Shown here: positions 8,352 through 16,475 of the stretch, in pieces
Position numbering within the stretch: position 1 is the first letter of the stretch
Layout of the letters: each line of letters opens with the position of its first letter
DNA from: Nitrospirota bacterium
GTDB taxonomy: Bacteria; Nitrospirota; Thermodesulfovibrionia; UBA6902
DNA: 64,000 bases
Direction of reading: 5' to 3'
Assembly (NCBI GenBank): GCA_016215115.1
Contig: JACRLN010000016.1
Coordinates: forward strand, 62,001-126,000
The notes under the pieces: generated by a model
The model's database searches: none
Told to the model about the DNA's origin: nothing
Seen by the model: the letters and a program-made list of their open reading frames with translations, nothing else
Program-made: the position numbers and the translations under genes

Positions 8352-8675
8352 ATGAAAACAAGAGGAGAGATAGCAAAAAAAGGATTATATGTAGGGGCAG
8401 GTGCTGGTCTTGTATTATTTGCCCTCATAGGTCTGTTACCCGGTTCATTCATCGGTGGGGTAATCGGGCTTAATATCGCAGGCAGTATCTTTGGATATCC
8501 AGTAGGTCCGCAGATAGCTGCAAGAATGATAGTGGCAGCGGCAATGTTATGTGGCATATTAGTGTCAGGGATTGTATTTACTGCCGGCTTAGCCTTTATA
8601 GGATGGGCTATCGGGTATGCGATAGATTCTTTGATGGCGAAAAAACCGGTAGAGGAAGAGGTAAGAATTAAATAA
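8352..8675 (+). CDS. Small glycine-rich membrane protein, paralogue 1
   Basis: A 107 aa protein preceded by AAAGGAGG. It has a short charged start (MKTRGEIAKKGLYVG), two long hydrophobic glycine-rich segments (about residues 15-45 and 55-95) and a charged tail (MAKKPVEEEVRIK). It shares a pattern with the next gene: MK-R----G---GA, LPGSFIG---GLN-----FG-P, R--VA, G-A-GYA, KP-EE. I recognise no family. The tandem duplication, strong ribosome site and sigma54-like promoter suggest regulated expression at a high level, perhaps as a small envelope or stress protein; this is inference only. Confidence 0.75.
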   Translation: MKTRGEIAKKGLYVGAGAGLVLFALIGLLPGSFIGGVIGLNIAGSIFGYPVGPQIAARMIVAAAMLCGILVSGIVFTAGLAFIGWAIGYAIDSLMAKKPVEEEVRIK

Positions 8676-8720
8676 ATTCAGATTTACTGAAAACATTATA
8701 TCAAAAAGGAGGTAGATGAA

Positions 8721-9062
8721 ATGAAAGCAAGAAAAGACATGGTAAGAATGGGGACAAAGGTGGGCGCAGCTTTTGGAGCAATCGGGTTTCTATTAGTGGG
8801 TCTAATTCCCGGCTTCTATTTTGGCAGTTACGGTACTTTGGTTCTTTTAAACCATCTCTTCGGCGGCCCTCTTGAGGCGACAGTGCTGGTTAGAGTAGCA
8901 ATAGCGGTAGGAATCATACTTGGTATCGCTTGCGTAGCATCGGTTAGCATCGTAGTTGGCGCCGTAGTAGGAACAATTGCCGGTTATGCATCAGAGGCAG
9001 TTACAAATGCAGTAAGTGCAAAGCCTTCGTCTGAGGAACATGCTTCCGCAGAAGTGAAATAA
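8721..9062 (+). CDS. Small glycine-rich membrane protein, paralogue 2
   Basis: A 113 aa protein 45 bp after its paralogue and preceded by AAAAAGGAGG. It keeps the same order: MKARKDMVRMGTKVGAAFGAIGF, LIPGFYFGSYG, LFGGPLEATVLVRVAIAVG, VVGTIAGYASEAV and an acidic tail KPSSEEHASAEVK. There are two predicted membrane spans and no cysteine pair or catalytic motif. The two genes end at a strong terminator and so form a two-gene unit. Function unknown. Confidence 0.75.
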   Translation: MKARKDMVRMGTKVGAAFGAIGFLLVGLIPGFYFGSYGTLVLLNHLFGGPLEATVLVRVAIAVGIILGIACVASVSIVVGAVVGTIAGYASEAVTNAVSAKPSSEEHASAEVK

Positions 9063-9087
9063 AGATGTGCAAGATTATCTTCAAAAA

Positions 9088-9118
9088 GAAGCAGGAAATT
9101 TCCTGCTTCTTTTTTTTC
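9088..9118 (+). terminator. Intrinsic terminator after the paralogous membrane genes
   Basis: A perfect 22 bp palindrome at 9088-9109 (arms GAAGCAGGAAA and TTTCCTGCTTC) is followed directly by a run of nine T. It lies 26 bp after the stop codon of the 8721 gene. Confidence 0.9.
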
Positions 9119-9165
9119 TCACCTTTTTTTATTCTGGATTATTCATAAAGTTCTACATTAGCCCG

Positions 9166-9405
9166 AATAATGCAACTAACCACTGAGAACACAGAGTAAC
9201 ATATTGTTGCAAAAAGAAAAAAATTGTTTTTTTACTGCTTCTCTCTGTGCACTCCTTTATGCAAGGTTTTGTTTGATTATGTTTATCATTATTAAAGAGA
9301 GGACACAGAGAATTGTTTAATCATCGAAGTCGTTTAATATTTTAATAATCTCTCTGTGTGCTCTGTGGTTTTATTTAACTGCATTTTCTGGCTTAGTGCA
9401 ATCAG
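9166..9405. repeat. CCACAGAG-type repeat element, copy 1
   Basis: The left part has AATAATGCAACTAACCACTG then AGAACACAGAG. The right part has CTCTGTGTGCTCTGTGGTTT then AACTGCATTTTCTGG, in inverted orientation. Two more CTCTCTGTG/CACAGAG units lie inside. It matches the copies at 16479, 26311, 31664 and 57382. With the following 100 bp it fills the gap before the M56 gene; no gene is seen in it. Confidence 0.7.
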
Positions 9406-9511
9406 CTCCACATATAAATAACAAGCGCTGAAGCTACATGATATAATAAGCACGGTTATTATCTGATTAAAGCGGCGGTTGCAAAGATGAGAGGAGATTT
9501 ACGGCGAGTAA

Positions 9512-10504
9512 ATGAATCTTTCAGATTTTTTTAATTCCTATCCCGGCATGTACATAGCACAGTCATTTTTGCACTCGCTGATAGCTGCAATTATAGTAGA
9601 CAGGGCCATCCAATTGTGGGATATCAATAATCCATTAATAAGGCAGCGGTTTCGTCTCATAGTTGTTTTACTGCCTGTTTTATTATTTCCCCTATATCAG
9701 ATAATAAACCCTGACAGGGGGGACATATCTTTCAGACTGAACTCCCTTTTTGATATTAACAGATGGTTAAGCCTTGAATTATGGGGAGAAGTTTCGCTGG
9801 GATGGTTCTTTATAATCATCATAGTTATCGCAACGGGAATCTTCCTTTTCCAGGAAATGATACCTGTAATAAAACATATCTTTGAATCAAAGGAATCTGA
9901 TCTCGAAATAAAAGACTCCGATGACTACCCTATTATCCGACAGGCAATGGGGCCTCTGCCTGTGGAAAAGCCGGATGTCTTTATATTAGACGATGATGAA
10001 TTTGTGTTGTTTTCCAGAACAGGCAAGAATACCGCCGTCTTTATATCAACAGGAGTCATAAAAACACTTAACATGGAACAACTTCAGGCAGCTATAACCC
10101 ATGAGATAGCACATATAATAAGGAATAAAAGCCCCCTGCTAATAATAATGTTTCTTTTCAGAATAATAATGTTCTTTAATCCCGTGGTCCTTCTGGAATT
10201 CAGGCGCATTACCCAGGAAGAAGAAAAAATATGCGATGATATTACAGTTTCTTTAACAAAGAATCACCATGCACTATCTGAGGCCCTTAAAAGACTTTAT
10301 CACAAAGACAAGAACATTAATCCTTTGCAATTAGGGAATCTTTCTGAAATGAGAGATTCCATTGAAGAATACAGTCACAATGTACATATAGAGAACAGGA
10401 TCATCAGGCTCGAAAAGAGTTCTATGCAAAAACCGTATGGGGAATGGTTCAAGTTAATACTTACAGTCATTATAATCGTGGGAATAAGTTACTTTGTTGT
10501 ATGA
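9512..10504 (+). CDS. M56 (BlaR1-like) membrane metallopeptidase
   Basis: A 330 aa protein with four hydrophobic segments (about residues 13-30, 46-64, 95-113 and a C-terminal one 312-330). It has the zinc motif HEIAH in QAAITHEIAHIIRNKSP and a downstream acidic ligand region (EEEKICDDIT), preceded by VFISTGVIKTL, as in M56/M48-type peptidases. BlaR1-type proteins usually pair with a BlaI repressor, and none is seen here. The next gene overlaps or nearly touches it, so the two are probably coexpressed. Substrate unknown. Confidence 0.75.
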   Translation: MNLSDFFNSYPGMYIAQSFLHSLIAAIIVDRAIQLWDINNPLIRQRFRLIVVLLPVLLFPLYQIINPDRGDISFRLNSLFDINRWLSLELWGEVSLGWFFIIIIVIATGIFLFQEMIPVIKHIFESKESDLEIKDSDDYPIIRQAMGPLPVEKPDVFILDDDEFVLFSRTGKNTAVFISTGVIKTLNMEQLQAAITHEIAHIIRNKSPLLIIMFLFRIIMFFNPVVLLEFRRITQEEEKICDDITVSLTKNHHALSEALKRLYHKDKNINPLQLGNLSEMRDSIEEYSHNVHIENRIIRLEKSSMQKPYGEWFKLILTVIIIVGISYFVV

Positions 10505-10526
10505 GCGATACGGAGGGAAAAACAGC

Positions 10527-11054
10527 ATGGCTAAAAAATTTTTCAGTTTCTTTTATTTTGCGATAACAGTTGTAATTCTGATTGCAACCCTGAAGATTGC
10601 CAACTATCTGCCGATGGCTCTGCAGAAGGATACCATGAGGAAATACAAGAGCGTTGAAGAAGTTAAATCGAAATTAAACATCAGAGATGTCTATATTCCG
10701 TCTTATTTCCCCCAGAATCTTGTATGGCCTCCGTCCACAATACTGGCACAGGACAAGCCTTTTGTTGCAATAATATTAGAGGTTAACCGCACAGAAAAAG
10801 GAGATATCGCTCTCATCATATCCCAGAGCGCATCCACACATTTCACCCCTGATGAAAAAATAAAGATATTCCGGATCAACGAAAGGGTCAACTATCCTTT
10901 TAAAGGAAGAAATATGACACTGGAGGCAGGGATATGCAAAAAGGAAGAACCATGCAGCAGGATTATCTGGGATGAAGGAAGGTACAGAATTAACATTACG
11001 GCAAAATCAACGCCCCCGGACCTGATGAAGATCGCGGAGAGCATGATTAACTAA
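10527..11054 (+). CDS. Exported protein of unknown function, partner of M56 peptidase
   Basis: I start it at ATG 10527, which has CGGAGGGAAA at the right distance; an in-frame ATG at 10494 overlaps the peptidase stop but lacks a ribosome site. The 175 aa product has one N-terminal membrane segment or signal (FFSFFYFAITVVILIATL) and then a soluble region with SVEEVKSKLNIRDVYIPSYFPQNLVWPPS. A CKKEEPC pair near residue 137 is the only cysteine pair. I recognise no family. Its position suggests a substrate or regulator of the peptidase, which is inference. Confidence 0.65.
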   Translation: MAKKFFSFFYFAITVVILIATLKIANYLPMALQKDTMRKYKSVEEVKSKLNIRDVYIPSYFPQNLVWPPSTILAQDKPFVAIILEVNRTEKGDIALIISQSASTHFTPDEKIKIFRINERVNYPFKGRNMTLEAGICKKEEPCSRIIWDEGRYRINITAKSTPPDLMKIAESMIN

Positions 11055-11090
11055 GAACTGTCCTTCATTAACTTGAAACCTGATTACTTG

Positions 11091-12185
11091 TTAGATCGAT
11101 ACCGTGGGAGCCCACGCAAGACGCCGCTTCAGGTAATTACAGTGGCTATGATGAAGTTTGGCATCATGCTGAAGCCTTCCCACAACAATGCCGGGAGCAA
11201 TACCGAGTTCAGAAGCGAATGTCTGAATAGCAGCTTTGTTGCACTTTCTATCTTGGATGAACTGCCTGTACTGCTTCGGGGGAATCAGAAAATCAGAGGC
11301 AAACTGATCGGCCTCATCTTCTTTTGAACTCTTGCCATCCCCCTCAATAAAGACCTCTTTTTTACCATGCAGAAGGATATGTCCTGCCTCGTGGAAGAAA
11401 CTGAACCATAACTGGTCATCGGTTTTGTAACGGAGGCTCAGTTGAATAACGGCTTTAGCCGAATTCATCCACCATGTTGCACCTGAAGTCCCTATATGGG
11501 GGATCTCAGGCACAAAGGCAACGGCAACACCTGCCTCAGCACTTAAACTAACAACTTCCCCCTGAAAAAGCTCAAGCGGTTTAACCGTAAGCTGACGGAT
11601 GCCCAAAAGAGCATTCTTGAACTTTGAGGCGTCAAAAGGCTTACAGCTAACATCACGGGCGGTCAACTCGCCCATTCTAAGCCACGCGGCAACAGCATAA
11701 GGGTCCCCTTGAAATACAGGAGATTTCCGATATGAAACCCGGGCCCCACGCCATCTAAATTCCCATTGTTCAGGAGATGCAATGCCGAAGAAATTCAAAA
11801 CCTCCTGAAGCTGCTGAACACTATCAGCGTGCTTCTTGACCCATCCCTTATTGATGAGCGCATTCAAAGGAATTTTCTTCAGCCAGTTAATCTGCCGATG
11901 CAACCTCTTTTGTTCATTGATCCTTGCCAGCGTCTCCTGGTAATTGCGCTCCAGATTATTCCAAAAACCTGCGGGCATGCCCAAAACACGTTCAAATTGC
12001 AATGCAGTTTCAGGAGTGATAGCGGCCTTCCCTTTGATGATTTCATTGATTGTCTTTTTGGGTCTGCCGGTGCGCTCAGCAAGCTCTGACTGAGACATCC
12101 CTTTCGCCGCTATTGTTTCAAGAAGCGTTTCTCCAGGTGGTACTGCATAATCGGGCGCAAATTGGCTTTTTATATTCTTACTCAT
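11091..12185 (-). CDS. higA: HigA-type antitoxin fused to an ImmA/IrrE metallopeptidase domain
   Basis: The 364 aa protein begins like HigA antitoxins (AVPPGETLLETIAAKGMSQSELAERTGRPKKTINEIIKGKAAITPETALQFE), an XRE-type helix-turn-helix at residues about 25-75. The C-terminal half carries a zinc peptidase motif (WFSFFHEAGHILLHGKK, near residue 265) followed by EADQFASDFLIP, as in the ImmA/IrrE family. It overlaps the upstream toxin gene by 8 bp. The usual role is to bind toxin and repress its own promoter; what the peptidase domain does in such fusions is not established from this sequence. Confidence 0.85.
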   Translation of the reverse strand: MSKNIKSQFAPDYAVPPGETLLETIAAKGMSQSELAERTGRPKKTINEIIKGKAAITPETALQFERVLGMPAGFWNNLERNYQETLARINEQKRLHRQINWLKKIPLNALINKGWVKKHADSVQQLQEVLNFFGIASPEQWEFRWRGARVSYRKSPVFQGDPYAVAAWLRMGELTARDVSCKPFDASKFKNALLGIRQLTVKPLELFQGEVVSLSAEAGVAVAFVPEIPHIGTSGATWWMNSAKAVIQLSLRYKTDDQLWFSFFHEAGHILLHGKKEVFIEGDGKSSKEDEADQFASDFLIPPKQYRQFIQDRKCNKAAIQTFASELGIAPGIVVGRLQHDAKLHHSHCNYLKRRLAWAPTVSI

Positions 12186-12420
12186 GTGTATCCTCCATGC
12201 CGATAATTCTCACCTTAGTTACATTATTCCATTCAAGCCCACCATCAGACTTCTCCGGAATTGGGTTATTTGCCGGCTCGAAAATCAGACGATACGGATG
12301 ATCAAGATCAACAGAGAGCTGTCCTTTTCTATTGCCTTTAAGTTCGTGGCACCGGGCCTGGGGAAGATTCTCATTGTTGCACTCTTTCTCAAGTTTGGCT
12401 GTCTTAAATAGGATAACCAT
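12178..12420 (-). CDS. higB: HigB-like toxin, apparently internally deleted
   Basis: The 80 aa protein opens as MVILFKTAKLEKECNNE and continues directly with NLPQARCHELKGNRKGQLSVDLDHPYRLIFEPANNPIP and GLEWNNVTKVRIIGMEDTHE, which is the C-terminal two thirds of plasmid-maintenance killer/HigB proteins. From memory such proteins run about 110-115 residues, with a helical segment of about 35 residues between these blocks. That segment is absent here although the frame is kept. The gene precedes and overlaps the antitoxin. It may be a toxin inactivated by an in-frame deletion, or a short variant; activity is doubtful. Confidence 0.75.
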   Translation of the reverse strand: MVILFKTAKLEKECNNENLPQARCHELKGNRKGQLSVDLDHPYRLIFEPANNPIPEKSDGGLEWNNVTKVRIIGMEDTHE

Positions 12421-12450
12421 AGTTTAGATGACTTGTCAAGAAATTAATTA

Positions 12451-12461
12451 ACCCTTAGGGT
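12451..12461. promoter_or_regulatory. Candidate HigA operator palindrome
   Basis: ACCCTTAGGGT is a perfect 5+1+5 dyad 31 bp upstream of the toxin start, inside an AT-rich stretch fit for a promoter. HigA-type proteins bind such dyads at their own promoters. Assignment rests on position and symmetry only. Confidence 0.35.
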
Positions 12462-12571
12462 AAATAATAATATTCGCAACTTTTGAATAAGTTATTAACG
12501 TTAGAAACTTCTACCATCGTCCCCTTCAAAATCCAATGCTTAATTTTAATTAAATACAGAATAAACGGCAA

Positions 12572-12775
12572 GTGGGGAAATAGCGCCTGTGGGGAAATAG
12601 CGCCTGTCAAGCCACAGTGCAGAAGTACAAAAGTTCAAAAGAGGAAAAGTGCGGAAGACCGGAAGATAAAAAGCGCGCAAGTGCGGAATAACAGGAGAGC
12701 AAAAGTTTGAAAGCACGCATATATGAAAGCGTGAAAGCGCCTTTTCCCCTCTCTCATACACTTTTCGCCTCTATC
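12572..12775. repeat. Tandem and degenerate repeats in the gap before 12889
   Basis: GTGGGGAAATAGCGCCT occurs twice in tandem (12572-12605). Then follow about 150 bp of purine-rich units of the AAGTGCGGAAG/AAAGTGCAGAAGTAC type, closing with inverted pyrimidine-rich text. The same unit type is found in frame inside cbiB and cobC. The remaining parts of the 12421-12888 gap hold no gene I can support. Confidence 0.65.
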
Positions 12776-12888
12776 TAAGAAACAATTCCTACTTGAACTA
12801 AGAACTTCTTCCAATATTCCTTCCCCTCTATTATGTCGTATTCTTTAATCAAGAAGAAAAGATTCCAACAGAAAGGAGGTGAAAAAAC

Positions 12889-13140
12889 ATGGTCACATAC
12901 GATGAAAGACATAGGGAAGGTAAAGGTAAGGAGATAGCCGCGTTGTTGTTAGGACCGGTTGTCGGACTGGTGTATTTCATATCTCTGCCCTTTATCGCCA
13001 TAGCAACAGTAGTAGCTTTGGTTGGCAAGAAGGTATTGATCGGCACACTGGGCGTGGCGAGAAATCTTGCATCCTTTGGATGGAGACCTACAGAGGCGTA
13101 TCTGGCGGGCAAGAAAAAGAAGATAAGAGATAAAGATTAA
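12889..13140 (+). CDS. Small membrane protein with FGWRPxEAYLxGKKK tail, paralogue 1
   Basis: An 83 aa protein after AAAGGAGGTG. It has a charged start (MVTYDERHREGKGKE), a long hydrophobic region (about residues 21-50, LLGPVVGLVYFISLPFIAIATVVALVG) and the tail ASFGWRPTEAYLAGKKKKIRD. The same core and tail occur in the next gene. No known family comes to mind. It precedes the cytochrome/Fe-S/NrfD genes in the same orientation and could be an accessory of that complex, which is inference. Confidence 0.75.
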   Translation: MVTYDERHREGKGKEIAALLLGPVVGLVYFISLPFIAIATVVALVGKKVLIGTLGVARNLASFGWRPTEAYLAGKKKKIRDKD

Positions 13141-13186
13141 TTTATCAGTTATGGCTATTAACTGATATAAAAAAAGGAGGTAGAAA

Positions 13187-13603
13187 ATGAATAGTCTATT
13201 TGATTTTATAACCCATATCAAAACCGTTGAGTATCTAATGGCAGTTGGAGCGATTGCACTTTATATCCTTTACTGGGAAGTGCTGAAACCCAAACCATTC
13301 AAGTCTTTGGTGGAGACCGGCAAAGAAGACATAGACTATATCAGGAACACAGGATATAAGAACACGATGAAAACAGTCGGGAAGGTAATGGCCGCCCCTG
13401 TTATCGGCCTGGCATATATTGTTTTTCTGCCATTTACTTTCGCGTATGCACTTGGTTCAGCGGTTATTGAACGTGTGCTCACCCTGGCCGGCAAAGAGGC
13501 AGCCTTCGGATGGAGACCCATGGAGGCCTATCTATCAGGCAAGAAAAAGAGGAAAAAGGAAAAAAAGGAGGAGGATAGTGCCAAGAAAGATGAAAATCAG
13601 TAA
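13187..13603 (+). CDS. Small membrane protein with FGWRPxEAYLxGKKK tail, paralogue 2
   Basis: A 138 aa protein after AAAAAAGGAGG. It adds an N-terminal membrane helix (VEYLMAVGAIALYILYW) and a linker to the domain shared with the previous gene: APVIGLAYIVFLPFTFAYALG, then AAFGWRPMEAYLSGKKKRKKEKK and an extended charged tail. Duplication followed by N-terminal extension is likely. Function unknown; position just upstream of a redox complex is the only clue. Confidence 0.75.
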   Translation: MNSLFDFITHIKTVEYLMAVGAIALYILYWEVLKPKPFKSLVETGKEDIDYIRNTGYKNTMKTVGKVMAAPVIGLAYIVFLPFTFAYALGSAVIERVLTLAGKEAAFGWRPMEAYLSGKKKRKKEKKEEDSAKKDENQ

Positions 13604-13621
13604 AGCTGTATCGATGGTCTC

Positions 13622-13670
13622 ATTGCGAGGAACGAGGCCCTGAGCGATTGTTTGGGCTTCTACTCGCAAT
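13622..13670. repeat. ATTGCGAG...CTCGCAAT inverted repeat
   Basis: ATTGCGAG (13622-13629) and CTCGCAAT (13663-13670) are perfect inverted repeats in the gap before the cytochrome gene at 13734. The sequence resembles a widespread dispersed repeat beginning CATTGCGAGGA. It could fold as a hairpin in the leader, but no terminator T-tract follows. Confidence 0.55.
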
Positions 13671-13733
13671 AGGATGCCTGAAAGTCCCATTTACGGGAGC
13701 TAACAACTGGATCTATATGGACAAGGAGGTAAA

Positions 13734-14195
13734 ATGAAGAAATTCTTAATCCTGGTAATTGCAATAATTTTTTGCTTTTTCCTCTCCCTATCTATATTTG
13801 CAGGCAAAAATCCCGGGGTTGTAACGCTGGATACTCTATCAGATAAATATGAATCAGTGAGGTTTAACCATGAGAGCCATACCTCCATGGCGGGCAATTG
13901 CGGGACCTGTCACCATGAGCACGGTAACAGCGCGGCGCTGCCATGTAAAGACTGTCATTCTATAACTCCCGCAGCCTTCAAAAATTCTGTTGTCAATAAT
14001 TTTGTAGCATGCAAAAATTGCCACGCTGTTTCCGACCCTGATAATCCAGTCATGCCCGGACTGAAGGTTGCTTATCACAAAACCTGCTTCCAGTGCCATA
14101 GGGGGATGGGCAATGTGGGGGTAGACCCGAAGGGCTGTGCAGAGATGTGCCATGCAAAAAAAGAACAGAGAGTCAGCATGAAAGTTAAAAAGTGA
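13734..14195 (+). CDS. Class III-like periplasmic cytochrome c of a cyt c/Fe-S/NrfD complex
   Basis: A 153 aa protein with a signal peptide (FLILVIAIIFCFFLSLSIFAG), preceded by AAGGAGG. It has four CxxCH motifs (CGTCH, CKDCH, CKNCH, CFQCH) and one CxxxCH (CAEMCH near the end). VRFNHESHTSMAGNCGTCHHEH is typical of cytochrome c3/c7-type domains, where upstream histidines serve as distal ligands. It is followed by an Fe-S protein and an NrfD-type membrane protein, an arrangement like CbcS of the Geobacter CbcSTU complex or DsrJ of DsrMKJOP; the haem number fits CbcS better. Probable role: periplasmic end of a quinone-linked redox complex. Confidence 0.85.
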   Translation: MKKFLILVIAIIFCFFLSLSIFAGKNPGVVTLDTLSDKYESVRFNHESHTSMAGNCGTCHHEHGNSAALPCKDCHSITPAAFKNSVVNNFVACKNCHAVSDPDNPVMPGLKVAYHKTCFQCHRGMGNVGVDPKGCAEMCHAKKEQRVSMKVKK

Positions 14196-14222
14196 AGTCT
14201 TTCTTGAAAAGGAGGATTACTT

Positions 14223-15200
14223 ATGGATGGAACAGTTAAAAAACCTGAAACAGAAAATATATCAGAAGAAAAAGAAAACACGTGTGAAATCAGTCGCAGG
14301 GGATTTTTAGCGGGGTCGGCAACGGCAGCGGGGGCCCTTTTATTAGGAAGCTGCGAGCATGCATATGCCAGTATGGAATTTTCCAACTCGAAAGACCGCT
14401 ATGGCTGCCTCACCGATTTAACAGCATGCGTGGGCTGCCGGAGTTGTGAGAAGGCATGTAATGAAGCGAATAACCTGCCAACACCTGATGTCTCTTTTGA
14501 CGATGCCTCTGTCTTTAAAGAAAAAAGGAGACCGACTTCAAAGGCATACACTGTGGTCAATCAATACAAAAATCCAAAGGATGAGAGCAAACCCATCTAC
14601 CGTAAAATTCAGTGCAACCACTGTAATGAACCCGGATGCGCCTCTGCATGTCCTGTTCATGCATACACAAAGACAAAAGAAGGCGCTGTGCTTTATGACG
14701 CTGACAAATGTTTCGGGTGCCGGTATTGCATGGTAGCCTGTCCATTTTATGTCCCGGCATACGATTATGAAAGTGCGCTGGAGCCAAAGATCGCAAAATG
14801 TATCCTTTGCTACGACAGAATAAAGACCGGCGGAATCCCGGCATGTGCTGAGGCCTGTCCTGGCGGAGCCATAACATTCGGCAAGAGAAATGAGCTGATC
14901 AATATAGCGCGGAAGAAAATAGTGGAAAAGCCTGACAGGTATATTGACCATATTTACGGAGAACAGGAAGCCGGAGGGACGAGTTGGATTTATATCTCGG
15001 GTGTCCCCTTTGAGCAGTTGGACTTTCCCACGAATCTTACTAAAAGGCCTCTCATTGAGGAAACAAAGGGATTCCTCGGCGCGGTGCCGGTAGTGCTTAC
15101 TGTATGGCCTGCCTTTTTCGGGATGGTCTACGCAGCCCTGCAACATAGAGAGGGACCACATAAAGGTCAAAAAAACGAAAAAGAGGAGGAGAAAAAATGA
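14223..15200 (+). CDS. Tat-exported HybA-like protein with four [4Fe-4S] clusters
   Basis: The 325 aa protein has a twin-arginine signal (SRRGFLAGSATAAGALLLG, about residues 28-46) and four cysteine groups: CVGCRSCEKAC, CNHCNEPGCASACP, CFGCRYCMVACP and CILC-x11-CAEACP. That gives sixteen ligands for four cubanes. A C-terminal hydrophobic segment (AVPVVLTVWPAFFGMVYAAL, about residues 287-306) anchors it from the periplasm, as in HybA and DsrO. It starts 27 bp after the cytochrome gene and overlaps the NrfD gene by 4 bp. It should pass electrons between the membrane subunit and the cytochrome. Confidence 0.88.
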   Translation: MDGTVKKPETENISEEKENTCEISRRGFLAGSATAAGALLLGSCEHAYASMEFSNSKDRYGCLTDLTACVGCRSCEKACNEANNLPTPDVSFDDASVFKEKRRPTSKAYTVVNQYKNPKDESKPIYRKIQCNHCNEPGCASACPVHAYTKTKEGAVLYDADKCFGCRYCMVACPFYVPAYDYESALEPKIAKCILCYDRIKTGGIPACAEACPGGAITFGKRNELINIARKKIVEKPDRYIDHIYGEQEAGGTSWIYISGVPFEQLDFPTNLTKRPLIEETKGFLGAVPVVLTVWPAFFGMVYAALQHREGPHKGQKNEKEEEKK

Positions 15201-16435
15201 GCAACGGAACTTCAATAAAAACAGATAATTTTCGCTCAAAGTTTATGGATAAACTCCTTATGGGGATGTCCTGGTCTGAATACAGTAAAACACTCATTAC
15301 CCCCTTCAATATTGTTGCGGCGCTTATACTGAGCATAGGGATTCCTACTATTGCGATCCGCTTTATGTACGGGCTTGCTACGGTTACCCATGCCTCAAAT
15401 GAATACCCATGGGGACTCTTTTTAGGATGGGGGCTTTTTGGAGGGGTACCTCTATCAGCCGCCGGATTTGTAGTGGGGACTGCCTATTACATTTTTGGCT
15501 TTAAGGGATTTAAGCCCCTTGTGAGGCTTGCAATCCTTACGGGTTTCCTTGGTTATCTCTTTGCCTGTCTTTATCTTTTGACCGATCTTGGAAGACCCTG
15601 GCGCATTTATTATCCGATGTTTATTGGTTTTGGCACAGCCTCGGTGCTTTTCCTTGTAGCCTGGCATGTCGCTACCTACTTAACAGTTCAGCTGCTTGAA
15701 TTCAGTGAAGCTATACTGGAATGGGTTAAGTCAAGAAGGGTATATAAATGGGCCACAATGATAGTTATCGGAATGACCATTGCGGGGATAATCCTTTCAA
15801 CTCTGCATCAGTCCGCTCTCGGTGCAATGTTCCTGCTCGCTCCCGGTAAACTCCATCCCCTATGGTATTCACCATTTCTGCCTCACCTGTTCCTTAGCTC
15901 GAGCATTTATGCCGCCCTTTGCATGGTAATCGTAGTCAGCACCCTCATTGCCCGCTTCCTGAGAGGCGCCGCTGATAATAATTTCCTGGGAAATCTCGAC
16001 AGAATGACCCTTGGACTTGGAAAGGGTGCATGTGTTGCAATGTTCGTCTATTTTGTATTGAAGCTTGTGGGTGTGGCGCACGACGACAACTGGTATCTTC
16101 TGAGTTCGCCTTACGGAAAATGGTTTCTTGTTGAGATATTAGGGTTTGTCCTTCTGCCTGCAGCGATATTAACTTATGGTGTAAAAAATAGCAGTGCAGG
16201 AGTTGTGAGATTTGGGGCCTTCTATGCGGTGTTGGGAATAATAATGAACAGGATGAATGTTTCCATAATAGCATTTAACTGGAATTTGCCCGAGCATCTG
16301 CATCATATCATCCCGCCATGGCGGGAGGTTATCGTCGTCTTAACCCTGGTAACAATTCATATCATGATCTTCAGATGGATTTTAAATCGTATGCCCGTGG
16401 TACGCGAAGATCCGGAATATATGGAGTACCATTAA
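15197..16435 (+). CDS. NrfD/HybB-like integral membrane subunit
   Basis: A polytopic 412 aa protein with about nine or ten hydrophobic helices. Typical features are EYPWGLFLGWGLFGGVPLSAAGF, the LTDLGRPWRIYYP loop and LSTLHQSALGAMFLLAPGKLHPLWYSP, as in NrfD/PsrC family proteins that bind quinone. ATG overlaps the previous stop (ATGA). Together with the two preceding genes it makes a three-subunit complex, with electron flow between menaquinone and the periplasmic cytochrome; direction cannot be read from the sequence. Confidence 0.9.
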   Translation: MSNGTSIKTDNFRSKFMDKLLMGMSWSEYSKTLITPFNIVAALILSIGIPTIAIRFMYGLATVTHASNEYPWGLFLGWGLFGGVPLSAAGFVVGTAYYIFGFKGFKPLVRLAILTGFLGYLFACLYLLTDLGRPWRIYYPMFIGFGTASVLFLVAWHVATYLTVQLLEFSEAILEWVKSRRVYKWATMIVIGMTIAGIILSTLHQSALGAMFLLAPGKLHPLWYSPFLPHLFLSSSIYAALCMVIVVSTLIARFLRGAADNNFLGNLDRMTLGLGKGACVAMFVYFVLKLVGVAHDDNWYLLSSPYGKWFLVEILGFVLLPAAILTYGVKNSSAGVVRFGAFYAVLGIIMNRMNVSIIAFNWNLPEHLHHIIPPWREVIVVLTLVTIHIMIFRWILNRMPVVREDPEYMEYH

Positions 16436-16475
16436 AATGGTTGTTTTGAAGAATTTTGAAAAAAGAGAAGAATAA

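Noticed and set aside
12421-12888. Small ORFs in the gap before 12889
   Set aside because: They translate low-complexity purine-rich repeats and lack ribosome sites.
14538-15239. Minus-strand open frame of 233 aa opposite the Fe-S subunit gene
   Set aside because: Antisense to a well-supported four-cluster ferredoxin; the cysteine-rich look comes from the complement of that gene.
13734-16435. DsrJOP part of a Dsr complex
   Set aside because: The cytochrome has four or five haem motifs rather than three, and no DsrM, DsrK or other dsr genes adjoin; a CbcSTU-like module fits better.
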